This document shows positions 54,961 to 64,000 of a stretch of DNA of 64,000 nucleotides, in pieces. Position 1 is the first letter of the stretch; every line of letters begins with the position of its first letter. The position numbers were made by a program, and so were the translations under genes. Source of the DNA: Homalodisca vitripennis (Eukaryota > Arthropoda > Insecta > Hemiptera > Cicadellidae); contig NW_025778970.1 in assembly GCF_021130785.1 (NCBI RefSeq), positions 1-64,000 of the forward strand, given 5' to 3'. Below the pieces are notes generated by a model. That model did no database searches. It was not told where the DNA came from and saw only the letters and a list, made by a program, of their open reading frames with translations.

Positions 54961-57450
54961 TAATTTTGTGCTTGTGTACCTTCATTTGTTGATGTGTGGT
55001 CTAAGAAGAGTCTAAAAAAGACAAAGCTTAGAATTTATTCAGTTTGCCTCAGAAATTTATACATTATAAAAACTAAACGTTTCACGAATTGTTATTATCT
55101 GGCCATTCACATTAGTGGCTGATATCTCGAGTAAAGCAATAGATTGTAACTAACAATATTTTTATTGAAACAGCAACCATAAATTCAAATAATACGATGG
55201 AAATACTTACAGGAGAAAAATCTTCTATTTCATTATAGATGTTTCATTTTATGACAAATTTATTAATGAACTTGGTTTATTACCAAGGGTGAACAGCGGC
55301 CTGCTATTGAAGTGAAGCCTATTGACGGAACAAAGGCCAACTTTGTCAAGTTTCTAACAGTGCGTAAACTATGCAGAAAATGTTGCTGTAGCTTGCCTTG
55401 TTCTGCAAACTTTTCATCCTTTCCTCGAATGTTTATCTAATTTCAAAATACCAATGTTCTTTGTATCAATCCTACCATGGCCAATATTTATTGGATTTAT
55501 GGTAATTTAATTTTTTTACTTTCCTGAATTTGTAGGATATAAAAGTACATTGGATTGAAATGAATGAAATAAATGATTTTTTTATGTTATTACTAATAAT
55601 AACAACTAATTATACAAAAAATATATAATTTTTCGGATCTTGGTCGTATTTTGTAAACTGTGTTATAAAATAAGTTTTAAAGTTCCTTATGTGTAACGTA
55701 TGCTTATTAAAATTATTTCCTTTTCATAATCCTCTCTAATAAAGCCTGTCAAGTATAATTCCTATCAAATGAAAAGTTACGTAGACAAATTTGACCTTAA
55801 ACACGTGTTTCTGTGCCAACGGCCATATAGCAATATACTGTACTTATCTATTTTCATGCGATTAACGAAGCTTTGTGTATCTACAAACACTTAGTTACGT
55901 ATAACTACAGTGCATTCAATGAATTTTTAAGTAATTCTGCTGTCATTTTAAGCTTAAACTGAATTTTGAGCGGTTTATTTTATGGAACAACTTCTTTTTC
56001 TCTTGGAATTTCTAAATGCTAACACTATAGACAAAAATTTTGAGTATGAATTTCCTACTGTAAGAATAAAGCAATAAAGGAAATTTGCAACTTTTGAAAT
56101 ACCATCTTTTGATGCTTTGTTCTTAATCAGAATAAGAGTATTTATATGTTTATTAACTACATAAATTCAACTACTAAACTACTACAAAGTGTTTTAATCA
56201 CATTCCATCACGCATAAAAAATATTCTATTTAAACACCATGTTGTCAAAGTTGTAAGGTACTTTGGTAGAGAGTCTTTGTATATTTTGTGTATTACTTCT
56301 TATCTTGTTTATTGGTATTTATTGTTAATAATTTGTATTTATTGTTATTTATTTGTGTGTGTTGTGGTTTATATTTATATATTTTTTGTGTTTATTTATT
56401 GTGTAAAAGTTATTGTCTTAATTGTAATATTACATGTTGCAAAACTCAAAAAGCGCCGTAAAGTAATCTAAGATGCTATACTCTCATACATTTTTATTTA
56501 TTGCTTTTTCAATTCAATAATTGGCAACCTACTTGAAAAATTTACCAGTAAATTTTAACAAATGTTGCTCTTCATGATTTTTTTATATTGATTAGACAGA
56601 AAAACATTTGTTCATTATTTATTCATAATATAGTAAGTAAACTTTGTATGGATACAGCTCATCGCATACTAACAAAGCACAAGGTTATTTTAGAGGAAAA
56701 ATATAATACTGTTTATGATACTAATATTTACAACTAAGAATTTTTATTTTTGTATAACTTTTTAGGAAAATATGGCGATGCTCATGCTATATAAATAACT
56801 TAATTTAAAATTATGTCTGTATTCACTAATTTTCTTATATTTTGTTATGTTTAAAAGATTACCATTTAATTTCATTTACTTTTATTCTAATTGTCATAAA
56901 AACAACACATGAAATAAAGTGATACGTAAAAATATTGTTTTTAATATGAAATATTTATGCCCCAAACAGTTTTCGAGAGAAGATCCACGAACTACTGTCT
57001 CCTCAAGTTTTATCATATATCGTCAGAGCTTGAACACCATTTGTACATACTTTTTATAATCTATCAACTTATCTTATATGTTTAATGAATAGAATGCACT
57101 AGTTTTATACAAGGTACAAGGTATTTACGCATGTACATTTTACAACATATGGATTACAATATTTTTAGATAGGTAAATGAGATCTAAATACAAGCACATA
57201 AATTAATAATTTAAATTATATATTATAGATCTAATAAGGCATGTAAACATTCCTTTTATGTTGTATTCATAAGGACTATATTGGTGTTCAGTTTTTACCG
57301 CTCTACGTAATTAAAAATATCGTCCAGGATATTATCGTGGATACTAAATTTTGAAATACTTGTTTAATATAGGCAATGGTAAATTTAAATGTTCTGCAGC
57401 AATACAGTAGATTGCCTAATCTTGTAAAAAATACGGTAAATATATTTAGT
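54960..57450 (+). repeat. Second arm of an old duplication (partner of about 24090-27800)
   Basis: Blocks match in the same order: 55000-55110 to 24130-24235, 55255-55430 to 24530-24710, 55735-55790 to 25225-25280, 56080-56160 to 25540-25620, and 57270-57420 to 27645-27790. Similarity is moderate and interrupted, so the duplication is old. No gene was seen in either arm. Confidence 0.65.
56896..57026 (+). repeat. 131-bp direct repeat, copy 1
   Basis: Nearly identical to 57486-57616 (about two differences), 590 bp apart. It begins ATAAAAACAACACATGAAAT and ends CATATATCGTCAG. Confidence 0.95.
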
Positions 57451-57485
57451 CGGAACAGTATAAATACACAAATGTGTAGCTGATT

Positions 57486-57616
57486 ATAAAAACAACACAT
57501 GAAATAAAGTAATACGTAAAAATATTGTTTTTAATATGAAATATTTATGCCCCAAACAGTTTTCGAGAGAAGATCCACGAACTACTGTCTCCTCAAGTTT
57601 GATCATATATCGTCAG
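57486..57616 (+). repeat. 131-bp direct repeat, copy 2
   Basis: Second copy of 56896-57026. The sequences beyond the repeats differ on both sides, so this is a local recent duplication or a pair of small repeats. Confidence 0.95.
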
Positions 57617-58734
57617 TTAATGCGACGTTAAATATCGAAAAATATAAGGACAGTTAAATAAGGAAAGGTTCAGTATTCCGCTCAAAATTATTTTATAACA
57701 ACTTATTCTAACTACTACTTTATTTTGTACGAGGCTCTTGATGTCGTGTGTTGTGCAGCGCTTTTCTGGGGTGAAATTATGTAATGCTATATTTTTATTT
57801 TTTTTTATAGAAGTGTAGGAAATTATAAAATGACCACCATTCAATATTATTTGAACATAAGCGAATAATTTCATTTTCAATTGTAATAAAATAAACTATT
57901 ATATGCTACGCAAATTATTGTCATTTTATTTTACCGAAAATATTTTCTGATTTTCCCTTTGTTATCAAGTCAAATATTCTATGATTGTATGAATCTCTTT
58001 ATAATATAAGAACTTTACTTATTTTTAACTAATTTTAATATAGTTTGTTATGCCAAATAGAGTCCAAATTATAAAAAAAACTCTACTAAGTTCTTAATTT
58101 TTTTTAATACTATTTAACATTGATAGAAATGGTAGAATTAATTATTGAGTTTGTCTCATTTTTCTTCTTGTTCAACTATCACGAGTGTCATCTAATTTTA
58201 AAAATTGTGTGCGAATATGTTTTCTAAATGTAATTTTACAGATAATGAATCACGCAAGTTAATTATTTTATTCGATTTTCCTATTACTTGTCTTATTTGT
58301 AATTTAAATTGTAACTTGTCTAAATTTAATTTTCCGTTAGTTTAAAATTGCATTATGTTCACTAAATTTAGCAGTTAGACTTACACTTGGTTAATCGTTG
58401 AATACAAATATATTACGTTTAGTCTAAAAATAAATGATATAATATATCTATTTGGTATTGAATAAATGCTCTTTATGCTTCTCTGGTATCCTCACTAAAA
58501 TATTTAAATAGTTTTATTCCCTTTACTGTAACGTATAATTATTTTTACAGATTGACTATCTCAAAACACAGCAGTAAATTATTAAAATATTCAACATAAA
58601 AATGTTTTATTAGGTATTAGTCTTAACACAACACATCACATTTTAACTCATAGACCACATTATATCGTTAGAAAAAGACTCAATCAGCATACTGAAATGA
58701 AAATCTACAAAAAAATTAACTAAGTTGTATATTA
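57617..58734. other. Intergenic, no gene recognised
   Basis: AT-rich DNA without supported frames. Confidence 0.5.
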
Positions 58735-59220
58735 CTGGTTTGTCAATAACGAGACTTCTCCCTATTAGGGGTGGATTTGTATTTATCTGTCGGTCTGTCC
58801 ATTCGATATCTCGGAAACAAACAGCCTTTAGAATACAAGTCTAGCTTTAGGCATTTTGAATCCAATTTCATTTCTACATAGGCATCACTGAGCTGGATAA
58901 TTGTGCATGTAATTACATAGGAATTTTTTAAAGAAATTTTATGTTAGTTTTATGGATAACTATGGTAACTTTTTTGTGAAATATCTTACCTCATGATACA
59001 TTCTCATTTTTGATAAATGAGTAGGTTTCAAATCAATGTTTGATTATGTTTGTTCCCGAGATATCGTGACACACAACCAGACAAACTGGTAAGCATATGG
59101 GCAGACAGACAGAGAGGCATACAGCCATTGGCAAACTAACAGGCAGGCAACCAGATAGATAGGCAGACAGCACTGAGACACATAAGTTCTAAACCAGTGA
59201 TGTGTCCATGTAGTAATGTA
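58735..59220. repeat. Candidate fold-back element
   Basis: TCTGTCGGTCTGTCCATTCG followed by ATATCTCGGAAACAAACA (58785-58825) has an imperfect inverted partner at about 59038-59085 (TGTTTGTTCCCGAGATATCG, then ACAAACTGG). Between them lies about 210 bp of AT-rich DNA. The right side then contains CAGACAGACAGAG-type short repeats. No transposase is present. Confidence 0.55.
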
Positions 59221-62200
59221 ATTTAATTTTTCCAATATCATTATTCGTCATTCAGATCATAAATCGAAGTTTTTTATTTGATCTTTCGTATTCTCATAAG
59301 TTGTAAAGTATCATAGAAAATAAACAAACCCTAATAAATATTAACCTTTTTAAAGGTTTAACATGATATATTATAATCAAATATTTAATAAGCGACATCT
59401 GATCATGTACAGACCAACAGCTTGCCTAATGGTGCCAACTTTCAGTGACTTCAACTGGCTACACAAAGTTATATAACTTTACCGTGCCTCAAATTCAGTT
59501 TTTATGTGGTAACTAAAGAAAAATCGGAAAAAATATTGTTGCATGTCAATTCTTTCACCAAGCTTCCATTTCCTCTACCCCTAAAATGGCGGCTGACGAT
59601 GGATTTCTGTAGGGGAAATTCCTCTAGCCATTTCGAGACAAAACCAAGCTGTGTTCGTATACAATGTAAACTTGTCTCTTGGCTTCTGATGTAAAATAAA
59701 ACAATTTATGATAAACAAGCTCTTTTGATACATAACTTTTAAAAAGGCCCAGCTAATACCCAACAATTGTAACTTCAATATAGTCTTATTACAACAAAAG
59801 TATAAAGTAAACTACTATAAGTTTTTATTATAACATGGACATTGTTCAAGTTAGTTAATTATCTATGAATCAGAATCAAATACAAGCTACTCGATTTAAT
59901 TAATAGTAAACTTAGAGCTCAATTCTTTCTCCCTGGTTAGAGGCTATCAATGGAATTTTATACGTATGAGTAACCCCGAGAATCCAAAAATAATTGCCTC
60001 TAATTTATATATATATATATATATACTTTTATAAATATACATACATAAAAAGCGTTTATGGTACATGTTTTTCTCATAGCATGAACAATTAATATAAGGC
60101 TGTTTGAATGAGTTTCATCTGTAACGGGCTTAAAAAGTAAAAAATTTTCAATTGCAAGAAAGAAATTTAGTTTTCATTTAATAATAACAATAATAATAAT
60201 AGAATTGGACCAAGTGCCCTGCTTTCAGCAAATCATATTAATGAAAGGATAAATAAGAAAAAGATCATAATTACGGGAATTATTTTTTTCACTAAACTCA
60301 TTTGCAATAAATTATTAAAATAAATACCTACACATGTCCAATATTAAATGAGAGGAATAACATTCCATTATGTATATTTTATTATTATGTATTGAAATCT
60401 TTGTGATAAACATATTTTAAGCTTACCAGTAATGTGCGGTAGAGAGGAGTGGAATGTAATGAATAGCGGAAACATAAGTAATGGCAGGATTAATCTATCG
60501 ACTTCTTCCCTTTCTCCAGCCTCGCAACTTAACGGTGGTGGAAACATTGGTTTCCAATACAGCCATTGTTTTCGATGAATGATAACATACCGGAAGGCTA
60601 TTTATTGGTTGTTATTTTTTTTCTCACGAGGAAATACGTGTCTGATTCGATTTAATAACCCCTTATAAAATAATAATAATGGATTCAATGTTTCGTCGTT
60701 GTTTATAATCAAGATAGAGATTTTCACAGTAATTTATTTCCCCATTAGAACTTAAATGCTTCAGAATGTGTATCTAACTAAGAATAAATATTATTTAGTC
60801 CTATTTGCAACCAAAGAGGAGGTTAAGAGTTAATCTAAGTTTTAACTATTTTTATAGTAAAAACATGAACGAACATCACCTCAACATCAGTTACAATTGA
60901 ACCTTTGCGTTTGTCGTATTAATGTTGCCGAAACTTATTGGTAAGTACAGCACATTGTCCATCAAAGTGTCTATAAAAACAGTAAAATATCCGTCACTAA
61001 CATATTAAATACGTTTATATGTTTTCAATAATTCAACTGATCTTAGACAAGCTACCTTAGAAACGGTATGTTATAAATTCGGTATCAAATGATTATAGTT
61101 TCGTTACTATTTCCTACTAAGGGTATTTTCTTTATTTTACTATTATATATTGCAGAATCGCATCACAAAAGTAAATATATTAACGTATAACATACTATTA
61201 TTACAATTTATTAATATTTGTTGTATATATAATTTATGTTATTGTTTAACATCTACTAGGATTCCAATTAGGCTCTTAATTGTATGCTAATATTATCGGA
61301 AAATTAAATTATAATATTAGTTAAAGAAAATCTGTGAACCAAATTTAATTAAAAATAAAGATTATATAAATATTTTACTTCCATTGTTGTTCGGTTGGGA
61401 TGCCAAGTTAAAATTTTAATTTAAATATAACGAGAGGAAGTACAAATAATATTCATCACACCCTAGGATATATTGAATGTAGCATATTGTTTATAACAGT
61501 TGACAGATTGGAAAGGAACCATAATTAGGGTGTGTGGTAAATATAATGCCTCAAAAACCAATATAACTTTCACACCTCAATGTGCTGTTTAAAATGCTTT
61601 ATGTAGACATGCTTTATTAAAATTTGGAGATAAAATTAAAATTTAAGTAATGTTCTGTCATAACAGTTCGGATGGTGTTTGGAAGTGTTTTTGTATTAAT
61701 AGAATATAGCTGAGAGCAATTATTCTACTGAATTATGTGTAGGCGGTTTAAAGTTGCATTAATATTAACAATTGCACGTGTGAGAAAAAGTCTTTTACTG
61801 GAATTTTAAATATTAAAATTATGTCTTTATACCGTTATTTTGCTAATATTAATGTTTTACTGTTTGATAAGTTTGTATTAACTATAGTTTTAATATTAAT
61901 TGAAAATTATTTAGTTTATATGAACTTTAACAAAGATAATTTTAAAAATTTAATACATAAATTTATGTTTGCATAATTAATAAAACTACTATATCTAAAA
62001 CATTGCCGAGATCATTTTTATAGTGTAAATAGATTTTCCCATTGCATTCCTCAACAATCATTAACGGGGGCTATCACAAGTATTTGAGACACTCATTTTG
62101 AGATCTGTACCATATTAATCATCGCTTAATGTATATAAATCACGCACGCACTTTGTCTAAAAAACCCCTATAATTCACTAAACATTCCCTCCAAGATATA

Positions 62201-62630
62201 GAGCTTATAAACAAACCACAACAAGCAAACTCACGCTGGATTCCGTCCATAACAAAACTAAGTTTGTAAATACAATCCAAGATGTTGGGGCAGTGACATA
62301 TTTTCCTATATTCCAGTCTCACACAAGACCATCTAGTATTACTACTGATTGTACTAGAGTATTACTTATGTTGTACTTTTTTATACACAAAGGGTACGGT
62401 TATTACAGTTTAAAATAGCGCTTGTAGTTTCTGAGCCGTTATATATTCAAGTACTTATTATGTTTCACAACTGTTCAACTGTTCTAATAAGATTTCCTGT
62501 TGGATCCTACTAGTCGTTCTTATCATATCTTATGCTGCAGTCTATAATAAGTGCTATCTTAGAAAATTTAATTAATAATATTTTTTATATGACAAATTTG
62601 AAGTATTACAGTAAAATTTATTAAATATAT
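59221..62630. other. Intergenic, no gene recognised
   Basis: AT-rich DNA. A TA run is at 60008-60026. Short frames near 59500-59780 and 62140-62320 carry no motifs. Confidence 0.5.

Positions 62631-62668
<38 letters not shown>
62631..62668. repeat. TA microsatellite
   Basis: About 18 TA dinucleotides. Confidence 0.9.
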
Positions 62669-62672
<4 letters not shown>

Positions 62673-62756
62673 CATAATATGTATTATATATGTGTATTCT
62701 AAGAAAGGAGTAATTTTTTTCCTAATTCTTCCTATCTATATAAAAACTGCTGAACG

Positions 62757-62910
62757 AATTTACAGAGTTTACTGTATTCCAAACTCACACTAAGGTATGG
62801 TTGAAAACGTACAACCTCTTGACCACAGGAGGCTTTTGTGCTTTTAACCTCCGGCAACACGCAAACTTTTCTCATCACACTTCGGGTGGGAGGCATGTTG
62901 TACTTCTTAT
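62757..62910 (+). repeat. Single diverged copy of the left-edge repeat unit and its tail
   Basis: TTTACAGAGTTTACTG, TATTCCAAACTCACAC and TCTTGACCACAGGAGGCTTT parallel the end of the array at 340-500, including the downstream CTCCGG...CACGCA and GGAGGCAT words. It is an old dispersed repeat whose unit was amplified only at the left edge. Confidence 0.75.
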
Positions 62911-63390
62911 GGGAACACCCGCAGAAAAGTATTTTACAAAACAATTTGGAAATTTTCAAAACATGGACTTTTATATACTAATACCATTTTTCTAACAAAC
63001 AATAATTTCTTTTATTTTGCAATTTTTAATCCAAAAATTTTATACGAATAGACTGTTATTTGGACTTTTGGCAAATCTCCATATTGATAGTTGTAAATTT
63101 AACTTCTCTATGGTTTTAATTTAACTTACTGATAACTTATTAATTTATTAGTTTTTAATTGGCATTTATCACTTCCAGATACTGGAAAGTCCAGTGATAG
63201 GTAAGACAAAAATACTTTTGTGTTTAGTGACAAAAAGTGTCCTGTTTATTTTCTCTAGTATATGTAAAATTATGATCCTTAGGAATCAGCAATTATCCGG
63301 TTACCTGGTGACCAGATTTATTCGTATACTGCATCTTAATTACTATAGTCTAATTCAAATTAGTAATGTAGCCTTGAAAACTGTTTTTTA

Positions 63391-63565
63391 TAAGTAAGAA
63401 GATACGAGTTTTAACACTTTTATAGTTTTTATTTCTACTATGTACATTTTGGATTATCCATCTTTTGTTTAGGTTAAGGTAAACCTCATATAAGATATAA
63501 ATCCGAAATGTACATAGTAGAAATAAAACTACAAAAGTGTCTAAAGGTGTATTATTCTTACTTAT
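63391..63565. repeat. Fold-back MITE-like palindrome
   Basis: Arms of about 55-60 bp: TAAGTAAGAA at 63391 pairs with TTCTTACTTA at 63556, and TTTATTTCTACTATGTACAT (63428-63447) pairs with ATGTACATAGTAGAAATAAA (63510-63529). The loop is about 60 bp. No coding capacity. The flanks are TA-rich, which fits a small MITE. Confidence 0.85.
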
Positions 63566-64000
63566 TACATTCACTCTCAATTTAATATTACTTAAATTTT
63601 CGTAACTTTGTATTTTTACTAGTTTAAGCATACTTTTAAAATTCATAAAGAATGTTCACTAGTACAAGATTCAATCACATGTTTACAGAAAGAAAAAAAT
63701 CCACAACTAATGATTATATAAATTTATAATCTTACCATGTTTTATAATTTACTAATCGCTATTTTTTATACACTGAGAATTATCGAAGGTGTTCGTAAAA
63801 CTTATTTTCTGTTTTCCTTGTCTATTAGCTAGATATTTCAAGAAAAAACTAACATAAACCTGAGATTTAGCACGAAAATTCATTCTAATTCCTAAATATC
63901 GAATTCGATCATGTTCCATGTCCATGGAATTTAGGTAAGTGTCAGAAAACATGTTTACATTAGCCTGACGAGTATTTGTTATTAACAAATAGTTTTTTTT
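63566..64000. other. Intergenic right edge, no gene recognised
   Basis: The frame on the minus strand at 63752-63988 is open for 78 codons but has no motif and was not supported as a gene. Confidence 0.4.

Overview
The window is AT-rich animal DNA, most likely from an insect. Pointers to this are a BRO-domain gene, Tc1/mariner-like, Penelope-like, Ty3/gypsy and Helitron-like elements, a tRNA-derived SINE and long TA/CA microsatellites. I could not support a complete host gene. One exon-sized open stretch at about 28327-28500 may be a host exon. The rest is intergenic sequence holding mobile elements and old repeats.

Layout. 1-431 is a tandem array of about 62-bp units. 3560-3950 holds two tRNA-derived SINE-like units. 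4342-17198 is a full-length Ty3/gypsy LTR retrotransposon on the minus strand, with CTGGT target-site duplications, TG...CA ends and an exact tRNA-Lys-type primer-binding site. Its LTRs are about 2.8 and 3.1 kb, inflated by 12 and 14 copies of a roughly 150-bp hairpin-containing repeat. Its frameshifted gag and pol are followed by a frameshifted Ulp1/SENP-like cysteine protease. 22366-23800 holds a dead mariner-like transposase. 30267-47405 is a Maverick/Polinton. 47417-51899 looks like a non-autonomous Helitron that starts 11 bp after the Polinton end. 52356-52860 is a Penelope-like GIY-YIG fragment. An old diverged duplication links about 24.1-27.8 kb to 55.0-57.5 kb. Fold-back elements lie near 58.8 and 63.4 kb.

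The Maverick/Polinton is the most interesting part. It has imperfect terminal inverted repeats and a virus-like gene set. The replication and integration genes are protein-primed-type DNA polymerase B and an rve integrase. The virion genes are packaging ATPase, adenain-like protease, double-jelly-roll major capsid protein and single-jelly-roll penton. It also carries a protein with a parvovirus-type phospholipase A2 domain, a BRO-N protein, small zinc-ribbon proteins, and a split gene resembling the poxvirus late transcription factor VLTF-3. Several genes have one or two frameshifts or stops, so this copy is probably a young fossil or carries sequencing indels.

The key observation is at the gene starts. 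Of 18 Polinton starts examined, 12 have the exact string TAAATGG at the initiation codon and three have close variants. Most have a T-tract about 10 bases upstream. This is the layout of poxvirus late promoters. Together with the VLTF-3-like gene it suggests poxvirus-type late transcription, either encoded by the element or shared with a helper virus as in virophages. This is an inference that can be tested.
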